From contig NZ_CP063845.1 in NCBI RefSeq assembly GCF_021018745.1, positions 1,860,001 through 1,924,000 on the forward strand: a DNA stretch of 64,000 nucleotides, given 5' to 3'. The notes beneath the pieces are model-generated. The model searched no databases. It had not been told where the DNA came from and was given only the letters and a program-made list of their open reading frames with translations. This document shows, one piece after another, positions 54,810 through 62,918 of the stretch. The DNA is from Gloeobacter morelensis MG652769. Its GTDB lineage: Bacteria; Cyanobacteriota; Cyanobacteriia; Gloeobacterales; Gloeobacteraceae. How positions within the stretch are numbered: the first letter of the stretch is position 1; each line of letters begins with the position of its first letter. The position numbers and the translations under genes are program-made.

Positions 54810-54905
54810 ATGTGGGAGAGGGTGCTCGGTTCTGCCGCTAGAACTTTTCTGGCGCTGTTGCCGGTGACCGACCCGTTGGGGGCGGTGCCGATTTTTTATG
54901 GTTGA
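54810..54905 (+). pseudogene. Remnant of a MarC-family N-terminus
   Basis: The frame reads FLALLPVTDPLGAVPIFYG then TGA, which matches the start of MarC (UPF0056) membrane proteins (LFPVVDPLGAVPIF). Only 31 codons survive. The gap 54722-55097 holds this remnant and a small palindrome (TGTAGCAAAAGCTACA, 54748-54763). Confidence 0.5.
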
Positions 54906-55097
54906 CGGGATGCGGAAATTGCTGCGTTGAGTGCAGCGCTTGCCCAGTGATCCCCGTGGCGGTTGCTGCCGATTTTTTCTACAATAGAGGTAGCGAAACT
55001 GTGCACTTCGGTTTGAATAACTGTTTGCAATCAGGTTGAAACCGGCCGCCCCTGTGGGGAGTGCTTGCAAGTCCAATTCTTTGTAGGGGGCAATGCC

Positions 55098-55307
55098 ATG
55101 CCTTCGGACAGCCACGATTTGCCGCTGCACGCGCCGGAGCCGCTGCAAAGCAGTTTTGAGCGTCTGTGGCTCGATACGACCGAACCGCTCGATCAACTAC
55201 TCGCCCTGAAGCTTGTTCAACTCGTTCGTCAGACTGTGGAGATTGCCTATGCAATGGGTTACCAGGACGGGCAAGATCGATGCCCCGGTTTGCCGCCGCT
55301 CTCGTAG
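55098..55307 (+). CDS. Small conserved-looking protein of unknown function
   Basis: 69 residues from ATG 55098 with AGGGGG 8 nt upstream. A helical segment (EPLDQLLALKLVQLVRQTVE, AYAMGYQDGQ) dominates. No family recognised; followed by a hairpin. Confidence 0.5.
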   Translation: MPSDSHDLPLHAPEPLQSSFERLWLDTTEPLDQLLALKLVQLVRQTVEIAYAMGYQDGQDRCPGLPPLS

Positions 55308-55320
55308 CAACAACCTCGCT

Positions 55321-55356
55321 CCATGCCCCCGGATTGTCTCCAGTCCGGGGGCATGG
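55321..55356 (+). terminator. Terminator-like hairpin
   Basis: Perfect 13-bp stem CCATGCCCCCGGA/TCCGGGGGCATGG with a 10-nt loop, followed by CTTT. Weak T-run, 13 nt after the previous gene. Confidence 0.65.
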
Positions 55357-55462
55357 CTTTGAGTCGGTTCGCCCCGGTTGTGGAGGGTTATCCTGGAGGA
55401 GCCGGTGCGCGGTTGCGATTGCGCCCGCAGGCCGGACGACGCTACTTTTTGGAGAAGTCTTC

Positions 55463-55864
55463 ATGTCCTCTGTGACCCCGCCGCGCACCCGTCTGACCCG
55501 CCTGGGGCATGTGGCTGTCTGCGTGCAGGATGTCCCGCGCGCCGTCGCATTTTATCGGACCCTGGGGATGGAAGTGGCCTGGCAGGACGAGGACTGGGCC
55601 TTTGTCAAAGCCGGCGGCGACGGGCTGGCGTTGCTTGGACCCAAGTACTCGGCGGCCGGACCGCACTTCGGCTTTGTGCTCGAAGACGAGGCGGCCCTGG
55701 CCCATTACTACGCCCAACTCCAAGAACAGGGTGCCGCCGCCACCACCATCCATGCCCATCGCGACGGCACCAGTTCCTTTTATGCCAAGGATCTCGACGG
55801 CAACACCTTTGAATTTCTGGCGCCCCGCACTCCGGAGGCGGCCCGACTGCTCGGGTGCGGGTAA
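55463..55864 (+). CDS. VOC-family (glyoxalase/dioxygenase-like) protein
   Basis: 133 residues from ATG 55463 (GGAG 8 nt upstream). A single VOC unit: LGHVAVCVQDVPRAVAFYRTLGM (His metal ligand), FGFVLEDEAALAHYYAQL, SSFYAKDLDGNTFEFLAP (Glu metal ligand). Similar proteins are lyases, isomerases or dioxygenases. Activity unknown. Confidence 0.87.
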   Translation: MSSVTPPRTRLTRLGHVAVCVQDVPRAVAFYRTLGMEVAWQDEDWAFVKAGGDGLALLGPKYSAAGPHFGFVLEDEAALAHYYAQLQEQGAAATTIHAHRDGTSSFYAKDLDGNTFEFLAPRTPEAARLLGCG

Positions 55865-55940
55865 AGTTTTCTTGCCGATTTTCAGCCATAATTGAGCACA
55901 GTCCGGGGATCAAGGCCGGTCTGGTTTTTTTGGAGGGGTG

Positions 55941-57302
55941 ATGCTCGAGGGTTCGATCCTGTACAAACTGCGCAAGCAACTGGGTGCGGACCCACCTTCC
56001 TTTGGTGTGTACTACAAAAACACCCTGGTGGCTCTCTGCCACGCTCTCGAAGATCACATCCTGACCTGCGGCAGTCCGCCGCTGGTATTGACTGCCTTTC
56101 AGCGCGGCAAATGGTATGCCCAGGAGGCGAAGCGCTACCGCCAACTCGCGATGCACAGCCGCCAAGTTCTGATTATGGCGGTGCCCGATTCGGGATTTTT
56201 GCAGCCGGACAATCCCGCCAACCTCACCCAGTTGGCCCTCAGCGAGACCGACCCGGTCTCGGTGGAGTGGCACCTGATGATCCTGGCCCCCAACTATGCG
56301 GCGATGGTGATGTGTCAGGAGTTGGGCGAAGCGGAGTACGGGCCGGGGGGAAGGCCCCAGCAGGATGCCGAGCGCAAGTTCTACGGGTTTTGGACGTTTG
56401 AGGAGCCGCTGGTGCGCGCGGCCGTCGAGCTGACCCTCGATCACATCCGCGGCTACGACGCGAAGCTCACCGAAAAGCTGGAGAACGAACTGGAGGGCAT
56501 CGACGCGGAGCCGGCTGGCCTCCGCTCGGACCTGAGCGGCGTGGTCGCCCGGGTCGTCACCTATTTACAGAGCAGCCAGCAGCAACTGGTCTCCCTCACC
56601 CGCCCCACCCCGCCCACCTGGGAGGAGCCCGACAAACTGGGCACCAACCTGACCGCCAACCGGTTGCAGGCATTCTTGCGCATGGCCCAGCGCATCGACG
56701 CGGGCGATATCAGCAATCCCCAGGCTTCGTTGCAGGTGAGCAGTCTGGTGGAGGTGATGGGCCAACTGATGAACCTGCCCTTTGGGCGCCTCAGGCGCTT
56801 GCGCCTCGCGGCCCTGCTGCACCGTATCGGCCTTTCGGAGATTCCCGGAACGCTCATCGACCCCGACAGCCGGGACACGCTCAAAGTACTCGCTGAAGCC
56901 GCCGGGTTCGCCGGGGAGCTGTTGCGCTCGATGCCGGAATTGCGCTCGGTGGCCCGCATCGTCGAGCGCCAGTACGAGTGGTGGAACGGCGAGGGCCTGC
57001 CGGAGGGCTTGGCGGGCGAAGCGATCCCGCTCGAATCGCGCATCCTGGGTCTTATCGCTTACTTTCAGGAGTGGCTGGTCGCCCGGGGCGAGCGTCCGGG
57101 GTGCACCCCGGACGAAGCGCTCTCGCTGTGCGAAACAGGCGCAGGCGGGCGCTGGGATCCGCAGCTATTGGAGCAACTGGCCAACATGGTCCGCCTGATG
57201 CAGGCGGGCATCCTCCTCGATCCGCTGCAGCCCAAAGCCGGTACCGGCCAGTGGTTGCTGCACGCGGCGATGGACGCCTCCGAGGAATCGACAGTCCGTT
57301 GA
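55941..57302 (+). CDS. DICT sensory domain protein with degenerate HD-GYP domain
   Basis: 453 residues from ATG 55941 (GGAGGGG upstream). Residues about 1-160 fit the DICT domain (ILYKLRKQLGADPPSFGVYY, FQRGKWYAQEAKRYRQLA, TDPVSVEWHLMIL), common in cyanobacteria in light- or signal-related proteins. Residues about 270-410 resemble HD-GYP (RLAALLHRIGLSEIP, GLPEGLAGEAIPLESRIL), but the metal-binding HD pair is HR, and GYP is GLP. The domain probably lacks phosphodiesterase activity and may act by binding. The pentapeptide gene follows at 18 nt. Confidence 0.8.
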   Translation: MLEGSILYKLRKQLGADPPSFGVYYKNTLVALCHALEDHILTCGSPPLVLTAFQRGKWYAQEAKRYRQLAMHSRQVLIMAVPDSGFLQPDNPANLTQLALSETDPVSVEWHLMILAPNYAAMVMCQELGEAEYGPGGRPQQDAERKFYGFWTFEEPLVRAAVELTLDHIRGYDAKLTEKLENELEGIDAEPAGLRSDLSGVVARVVTYLQSSQQQLVSLTRPTPPTWEEPDKLGTNLTANRLQAFLRMAQRIDAGDISNPQASLQVSSLVEVMGQLMNLPFGRLRRLRLAALLHRIGLSEIPGTLIDPDSRDTLKVLAEAAGFAGELLRSMPELRSVARIVERQYEWWNGEGLPEGLAGEAIPLESRILGLIAYFQEWLVARGERPGCTPDEALSLCETGAGGRWDPQLLEQLANMVRLMQAGILLDPLQPKAGTGQWLLHAAMDASEESTVR

Positions 57303-57320
57303 GTGTATTGTTAACGAGCG

Positions 57321-57899
57321 ATGATCGAAGCAGAAAAGATTAGACAGGGTGAAGTCGAAGACCTGCGCGGCGCCGGCCTCGAAGGCATCGATCTGGCGGG
57401 GGTGCGCCTGGAGCGCCACAACCTGGCTGGGGCCAACCTCACCGGTGCCCACCTGGCGGGTGCTGTCCTGCACTGCGACCTGTGGGGGGCCAACCTGATG
57501 GGGGCCAACCTGAGCGAATCCGACCTGCGCGGCGCCAACCTGCGGGGTGCCAACCTGATGTCGGCCAATCTTCAAAATGCCAGCCTGGGCGGCGCCAATC
57601 TGGAGGGAACCAACCTGATGGGCCTCAACGGCATCGGGGCCGACTTGCGCCACGCGGATCTGCGCGGAGCGCGGCTGAGCGGGGCGAATCTGGCGGGGGC
57701 GGACCTTTCGGGAGCGAATCTGGCGGGGGCAGACCTGCGCAGCGCCGACCTGGAGGAAGCCAACCTCAGCGGCGCCGCCGTGGCCGGGGCCAGTTTCGCC
57801 GGGGCCAACCTGCTGTGCGCGGATCTCAGCGGGATCGACACCCGCCTGGCCGATTTCGAAGGAGCCTGTCTGGTGGGTACGCTTCTCGATGCGGTCTGA
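57321..57899 (+). CDS. Pentapeptide-repeat protein
   Basis: 192 residues composed almost entirely of A(D/N)LXX repeats (for example GANLTGAHLAGAVLHCDLWG and GANLSESDLRGANLRGANLM), about 30 units forming a right-handed quadrilateral beta helix. Many cyanobacterial homologues are of unknown role; some mimic DNA. It is close behind the DICT gene. Confidence 0.9.
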   Translation: MIEAEKIRQGEVEDLRGAGLEGIDLAGVRLERHNLAGANLTGAHLAGAVLHCDLWGANLMGANLSESDLRGANLRGANLMSANLQNASLGGANLEGTNLMGLNGIGADLRHADLRGARLSGANLAGADLSGANLAGADLRSADLEEANLSGAAVAGASFAGANLLCADLSGIDTRLADFEGACLVGTLLDAV

Positions 57900-57917
57900 G
57901 ATACGCTGTACTCAAGT

Positions 57918-58487
57918 TTGCTCGATTTTACTTTTTCACCTGTGACCCCCAGCAACGGCCAACCGCCCAGTAGCAGCGACCGGCTCGACCGCATCGAGCG
58001 CATTCTTGCCGCAGTGGCGGCCGGCGCAGAAAAACACGACCGCCAAATCGGGGCACTCCTGAGCCGGGATGCCCTCCACGAACAGCGGCTGGACGCGTTC
58101 GAACGGCGGACGGCGGTTCTCGAAAGACAGCTTGAAGCTTTCAATCAGCGGACGGAAGTTCTTGAACAGCGGATGGAGGCTTTTGATCAACGGACAGAGG
58201 CTTTCGAGCAGCGGTTTGCTAGCCTCGATCAACACCTCGCCACCATTGCTCAGCAGCAGGAGCGGAACACCGAGACTATCTCAAGGCTGGCTGAGGAAGT
58301 CGCCGAGGCGAACCGAATGGCCACCAATGCGATCACTGGCCTGATAGATGTGGCCGACGACATCATGGCGCGCTTCGACGACATCATGGCGCGCATCGAT
58401 GCAAACTCATTGCAGATTGTCGGACTCCAAACAGAAAACCGCCGCATTCTGGAGATTCTTGAGCGACGCAATGGCGGACGGGGTTGA
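57918..58487 (+). CDS. Coiled-coil protein
   Basis: 189 residues (start TTG 57918, or GTG 57942). After a short N-terminal tail comes a long helix with heptad repeats (LEAFNQRTEVLEQRMEAFDQ), encoded by DNA with a matching near-21-nt periodicity, then a helix with IMARFDDIMARIDAN. Probable oligomeric structural or tethering protein; function unknown. Confidence 0.65.
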   Translation: MLDFTFSPVTPSNGQPPSSSDRLDRIERILAAVAAGAEKHDRQIGALLSRDALHEQRLDAFERRTAVLERQLEAFNQRTEVLEQRMEAFDQRTEAFEQRFASLDQHLATIAQQQERNTETISRLAEEVAEANRMATNAITGLIDVADDIMARFDDIMARIDANSLQIVGLQTENRRILEILERRNGGRG

Positions 58488-58568
58488 CCAGCAATAGCAG
58501 GCCGGGCGGGCGCGGGGCTCGCATAGCAAAAGGGCGAGTCAGCGAAATCGGCAACGCTGGAAAGGAGG

Positions 58569-59110
58569 TTATGGGCCCTCTGTACTTTCGTCGGCACCGG
58601 CCGCGAACAGTTCTGGGAAACACGCCTCGGCGAGCGAGGCCGAGAAGTTGAGGCGGACCTGTTTGCCTCTTGGGGAATTGGAGGCCAGGAGCCCCTTGTT
58701 TGAGAGTGCGGCCACCGCTTCGCGGGCCTGGCGGTCGCTGTAACCGGAGATCGTCGCGGCCTCACCGCGCGCAAGGCTGCCGCAGGTCAAGGCGTGGTTG
58801 ATGAGCCGGTCGCTGCCGGAAGGCAGCTTTTTTTGGGCCATGTCTGCCCTGACGTGGGCCAGCACACGCTCCCGCAGCGAGTTTGTCTGCATCAGCCCTT
58901 GCATGAATTCCACCTGGTCGATCGCCACTCCCTACAAGAAAAAATTCGAGAAATCCAGCAAGGCAATCTCGCTGAGGTGGCCCCTGCCGTCGAGGTCACT
59001 GCGGCGGTCGGCGTCGGCATGGGAAAGCAAACTCCTATAGTGGTTCCGTTTGCGGGCGAGTCCCCGAGAGATGGACTACAGCGAGTCTTTGCACAGGCCC
59101 GTGCGGGGGT
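58569..59110 (-). pseudogene. Decayed Fic-family gene (C-terminal half)
   Basis: The minus strand reads SISRGLARKRNHYRSLLSHA then DADRRSDLDGRGHLSEIALL, DFSNFFL, DQVEFMQGLM, ARGEAATISGYSDRQAREAV and KGLLASNSPRG, the order of a Fic-domain protein and its winged-helix tail. TAG stops interrupt the frame before SISRG (where Trp is expected, TGG to TAG) and after FFL. The HPFxxGNGR active site should lie further upstream (higher coordinates) but was not found. Confidence 0.7.
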
Positions 59111-59460
59111 CTGACAATCTGGCGGTGGAGCGAGCAGGGAGCCGACTGCTTGATGTGGGACTGGTGCGGCAACCTGCGTCTTTACTGTCAAATTGTCCGC
59201 TGCCCCGCCGCAGCCTGAACACCCTGATCTGCACTGGATGGAGGCAATTGATCGATATGGTGCACCGCAAGCCTCGCCTGGTGTTCGAGTACATGGGTCA
59301 GTGCGCCGCCGAGCATTTCTTCGAGTATCGGCAAGAAGCCCGCAGCCATATCGCCGCCGAGTTGGGTTTCGATCCGCTCAGCTCGGCAGCAAAGCCACAT
59401 CCGGCACTCCCACTACCGGATGAGCTTTTTGCTGGCCTCGGAGCGCCATTGCTTTGACAG
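59111..59460. other. Gap without a recognised gene
   Basis: Open frames exist on both strands but lack ribosome sites and recognisable families. Probably eroded sequence upstream of the Fic remnant. Confidence 0.5.
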
Positions 59461-60435
59461 CTAACGGGCTATCTTGTCCGGCCGCAGGTTCAGTAGCTCC
59501 TCGGGAGAGGCCAGCAGATCGATGCCCACATAGAAGATTTTGCCCTCCGGGTTGAGGGCAAAGCGCCAGGCGATATTCATCGCAACGTTGACGCCGAACC
59601 AGGGAGTTTGAACTTTACCGGTAATCTTCAGCTGCTTGGACCCATCGCCCAAGAGCTGACTGATTCCCTGCTGCGGCATCAGGGTCAGGCCTTTGGCTTC
59701 TTCGCGCATGTAGGCCGCGATGGCCCCATGGCCGACGATCGGTGCTCTAAAGGGCGGCTGCAGGGCGCCGTCAGGAGCAAACAGCGCAACGGCGGCAGCG
59801 AAGTTATCGGTATTCATCGCCTCAAAGTAGCTCAGCACCACCGGTTCTTTGATGCCTTCGATGTGGGGTTTGGCGGCAGCGACCGGCTCGGCGCGGATGA
59901 ATTCGAATTCGACCGGCTCCGGAGTAACCTTGGAGACGGCAGGATCGTACCCCATGTTCACCACGATGTCGCGCAGGATCTGAATTTGCTGGCCGCCATC
60001 CAACTGCTTGAGGGTCTCGAACAACTCCTGTCCCTGGGAAGAAAGCTGGTATCCATACTGAATAGGGGCGACCAGACCATCGGCCATCCACTGGGCCAGC
60101 TGATACCAGAAACCAAGCTTGGTGTTGGCGCTGTAGGAACTATACGAACGGCTTACCGGGCTGTCGGCGCGCCTGACCAGATCGAACATCACCTGGGTCT
60201 GCTCAGGACCACTCATCCGCTTGATGCGATCCAGTAAATCTTCAATCAAGAACATACTGGAAGCACTGAGGGCGGCGGGTGTGATAGATTGGCCTGTCTC
60301 TGTGTAGGCGTACCACAGCAGTGCTAGCTGGTCCTCAGTACTCAGTCGATTGAACTGGTCGAGGATAGCTGGAATCGGGCTGGGGGAACTGTTCCCCGAG
60401 AACATCGCCTGGGCTGACTCGATGGTAAGGACCAT
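59461..60435 (-). CDS. ocp: Orange carotenoid protein
   Basis: 324 residues from ATG 60435. The N-terminal helical domain (PAILDQFNRLSTEDQLALLW, TKLGFWYQLAQWM) and C-terminal NTF2-like domain (GALQPPFRAPIVG, TPWFGVNVAMNIAWRF) are complete. Conserved functional residues: Tyr44, Trp110, Arg155 with Glu246 partner, Tyr203 and Trp290 (Synechocystis Tyr201/Trp288), which hold the ketocarotenoid and the interdomain lock. It quenches phycobilisome energy in strong blue light. The linker (about residues 165-190) differs from OCP1. No frp gene is adjacent. Confidence 0.96.
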   Translation of the reverse strand: MVLTIESAQAMFSGNSSPSPIPAILDQFNRLSTEDQLALLWYAYTETGQSITPAALSASSMFLIEDLLDRIKRMSGPEQTQVMFDLVRRADSPVSRSYSSYSANTKLGFWYQLAQWMADGLVAPIQYGYQLSSQGQELFETLKQLDGGQQIQILRDIVVNMGYDPAVSKVTPEPVEFEFIRAEPVAAAKPHIEGIKEPVVLSYFEAMNTDNFAAAVALFAPDGALQPPFRAPIVGHGAIAAYMREEAKGLTLMPQQGISQLLGDGSKQLKITGKVQTPWFGVNVAMNIAWRFALNPEGKIFYVGIDLLASPEELLNLRPDKIAR

Positions 60436-60952
60436 GATCAAAATCTCCAAAGTAGCTAATGAGTAAGCTCTGCAAAAATGAGAAGCTTGGTTTAGAATGA
60501 CACGACCCAACGGTCGACTTTTGATGGTAGACAATGACTTTAGGTTACAACGGCCCCTTTGCAGCCTACGTAGTAGCCGAGATTGACGGCTGCCCAATGA
60601 AGCTTAGTGAATCTTTGGAGCGACGAATTGGGAGCATCGATCATTCAGAACAAATCAGGCGCAGGTCGGGTACCTGCATACACATCGGTTGATTCATAAC
60701 CGATTCTTAGTGAAAGTTGCCAAATATGGCGAGTCTTTCATACTGTCACTGTACTCTAGTATCTCGGATATTTGAGTATGTTTAATGAATCAATATAGTC
60801 ACCGACATTCCGCTGATTGGGCGGGCCTGCAGGCGGGGCGTTTCTATGACGAGCGGCTTGGCCGGTGCTTGACAACCATCCGCAGGCGCACAGTGGAATG
60901 AAAGCCAGCTATTGCTCTGTGCCGCTTTCGCTCAAAAGCCGGGGTGTGCATG
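60436..60952. other. Gap upstream of the OCP gene
   Basis: AT-richer DNA containing the OCP promoter region by position; no gene recognised. No clear -10/-35 pair located on the minus strand. Confidence 0.5.
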
Positions 60953-61046
60953 GTGTTTGGTCCTCCTGGCAAGCCGACGGACAAATCGCACATCGAAAGC
61001 TGCAATGGTCGCGTTCGTAGAGGAGTGCTTGAATCTGCACTATTGG
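60953..61046 (+). pseudogene. Fossil IS3-family transposase fragment
   Basis: The plus strand reads VFGPPGKPTDKSHIESCNGR, then after a 1-nt insertion EECLNLHYW, the signature of IS3 orfB (SRPGKPTDNAFIESFNG, DECLN.HWF). About 30 residues remain; it overlaps the 3' end of the pcp gene by 7 nt. Confidence 0.65.
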
Positions 61047-61693
61047 CGGGTTGCCGGTCGGCCGGTTGTGGTTTGGGCAACAGAAAACTGCTCTAAGCCG
61101 AGCACCTCCAGAGCCATTTCGATACCGCGCAGGGTGGTCGCCAGTTCCATGCTCGCTTTGCCGGGATGGCGAACGGCCTGCTCCGGCAGATAGGGAACGT
61201 GGATGAACCCGGCGCGCACGGGAGTGGCTTGCCCCAGATGGTGCATCAGGCCGTAGAACGTGTGGTTGCAGACAAACCCCCCGGCCGTGCGCGAGATCTC
61301 CGCCGGAATACCCGCCGCCAGTAGCTTGGCCACGATTGCCCGCACCGGCAATGTCGTGAAGTAAGCCGCCGGACCGTCGGGCTCGACGGGAATCTCGACC
61401 GGTTGCTGACCTTTGTTGTCGGGGATGCGTGCCTCGTCGAGGTTGAGGGCGACCCGCTCGATCGAGATGGCCGCGCGTCCCCCGGCTTCGCCGAGACAGA
61501 CCACCGCCTGCGGGCGATAGCGCTCAAGGGCCGTGCGCAGACAGGCAATCGAGGCGCCGAAAACGGTCGGCAACCGCTCCGCCATCACCGCACAGCCCGA
61601 GACCCGCCGGTCTGCCAGTCGGCTCGCCACTTCCCAGGACGGATTGACAAGCTCCCCCGCGAAAGGCTCGAAGCCGGTCAGCAGCACCCGCAT
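61040..61693 (-). CDS. pcp: Pyrrolidone-carboxylate peptidase
   Basis: 217 residues. Family features: LLTGFEPFAGELVNPSWEVA, catalytic Cys in GGFVCNHTFYGLMH and His in AGFIHVPYLPEQ; Glu in LGEAGGRAAISIERVALN. It removes N-terminal pyroglutamate from peptides in the cytoplasm. It lies 3 nt after the uracil-DNA glycosylase gene on the same strand, so they are co-transcribed. Its C-terminal tail after LEQF may be altered by the adjacent IS3 fossil. Confidence 0.92.
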   Translation of the reverse strand: MRVLLTGFEPFAGELVNPSWEVASRLADRRVSGCAVMAERLPTVFGASIACLRTALERYRPQAVVCLGEAGGRAAISIERVALNLDEARIPDNKGQQPVEIPVEPDGPAAYFTTLPVRAIVAKLLAAGIPAEISRTAGGFVCNHTFYGLMHHLGQATPVRAGFIHVPYLPEQAVRHPGKASMELATTLRGIEMALEVLGLEQFSVAQTTTGRPATRQ

Positions 61694-61696
61694 GGG

Positions 61697-62386
61697 CTAC
61701 CGGGCCGCCACAAATTCGTCGTACTTGGCGCGCACCTGCTGGATATCCTGCCAGGCGAGCCACTTGGGGCTGCCCGCATCGCGGCTCGGGTTGCGCAGCA
61801 AAAAGGCCGGGTGAAAAAACGGCATCACCCACCGCCCCTGCCACTGCAGCCATTGGCCCCGCAACTTGGTAATGCCGCGCTTGTCGCCGGTCAACCCTTC
61901 GACGGCGGTTCCCCCCGCAAGCAGCAAGATTTTTGGATCTACCATGCGGATCTGCTCGTTCAGGTAGCCCAGGCAGGCTTTCATCTCCTCGGGGGCGGGC
62001 TTGCGGTTGCCCGGCGGGCGGCATTTGACGATGTTGGCGATGTAGACGTCCTTTTCGGTGTCAAACTGCACCGCCTCCAGAATCTTATCGAGCAGTTGCC
62101 CGGCTTTGCCCACAAAAGGAATGCCGGTGAGATCTTCGTTTTCTCCCGGTCCTTCGCCAATCACCATCAACAACGCCTCCGGGTTGCCGCGGCCCACCAC
62201 TGCGTGGGTGCGGGTCTTGCCCAGTTCACAGCGAAAACAGGCATTGCAATGGGTGCGAATTTGCTCGAAATCGCTGTAGGTACCCGGCACGATCGAAACG
62301 GCGGCATCTCTGGGGATGCGCTCGAATTGCACCTGGGTCGGTGCCGCCTCGGACAAATTAAAAAGGCTGACCTGCTCTTCGGCCAT
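61697..62386 (-). CDS. Family 4 uracil-DNA glycosylase
   Basis: 229 residues. Family 4 features: CNACFRCELGKTRTHAVVGR, GEGPGENEDLTGIPFVGKAG, KCRPPGNRKPAPEEMKAC and HPAFLLRN. Cysteines in the first and third motif are the expected 4Fe-4S ligands. It excises uracil from DNA, limiting the effect of cytosine deamination in this GC-rich genome. It precedes pcp by 3 nt. Confidence 0.92.
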   Translation of the reverse strand: MAEEQVSLFNLSEAAPTQVQFERIPRDAAVSIVPGTYSDFEQIRTHCNACFRCELGKTRTHAVVGRGNPEALLMVIGEGPGENEDLTGIPFVGKAGQLLDKILEAVQFDTEKDVYIANIVKCRPPGNRKPAPEEMKACLGYLNEQIRMVDPKILLLAGGTAVEGLTGDKRGITKLRGQWLQWQGRWVMPFFHPAFLLRNPSRDAGSPKWLAWQDIQQVRAKYDEFVAAR

Positions 62387-62418
62387 AGAAGCAATAATTT
62401 GCGTCAGCCCAGTTTAAC

Positions 62419-62853
62419 TCAGACAAGCCGGGGGCGAGTCTCGCGGCGCAGGTACTTGCAAAGGCGCAGCTGGTTGCCGGGAGGCACCCACTGCACCTCG
62501 TCGAAGATCTGGCGCAGGATAAAAAGCCCCCGGCCACACTCCCACTCGACGCAGGGTGCCGCCTCGGGGCACGAGCCGTTCGGGTCGAAACCGGCTCCCT
62601 CATCAACGATGGTCCAGATGTACTGATTGGGACCGACGGTGAACTGCACCGTGACCTGTTTGTGGGGGTCCAGGCAATTGCCGTGGCACGCGGCGTTGAC
62701 CAGGGCTTCTTGCAGACCCAGCCGCACATCGGAGCGCCACAAGGGCGAAACTTCGGCCAGCAGCAGATCGAGAATCGGTCGCAAGTAAAGGGTCGAAGCG
62801 AAAGTGACGGTACGCTGCTCTTGTTTGTAGGGCTGGAGAGCAATAGCGATCAC
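62419..62853 (-). CDS. RsbW-like anti-sigma-type ATP-binding protein
   Basis: 144 residues with the HATPase_c_2/RsbW pattern: LGLQEALVNAACHGN (N box), VDEGAGFDP (G1), ECGRGLFILRQIFDEV (G2). Such kinases phosphorylate anti-sigma-factor antagonists or bind sigma factors. No partner STAS or sigma gene is nearby. Confidence 0.85.
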   Translation of the reverse strand: MIAIALQPYKQEQRTVTFASTLYLRPILDLLLAEVSPLWRSDVRLGLQEALVNAACHGNCLDPHKQVTVQFTVGPNQYIWTIVDEGAGFDPNGSCPEAAPCVEWECGRGLFILRQIFDEVQWVPPGNQLRLCKYLRRETRPRLV

Positions 62854-62918
62854 AGGGGTCCTGCCTTCTTTTACCCGCGTCTATCCCCATTTTAACGGAG
62901 TCAAAGCCGGGATAAAAC

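Noticed and set aside
59050-59457. 135-residue plus-strand frame between the Fic relic and OCP
   Set aside because: Its first half is antisense to the Fic pseudogene; the rest has no recognised motif or ribosome site.
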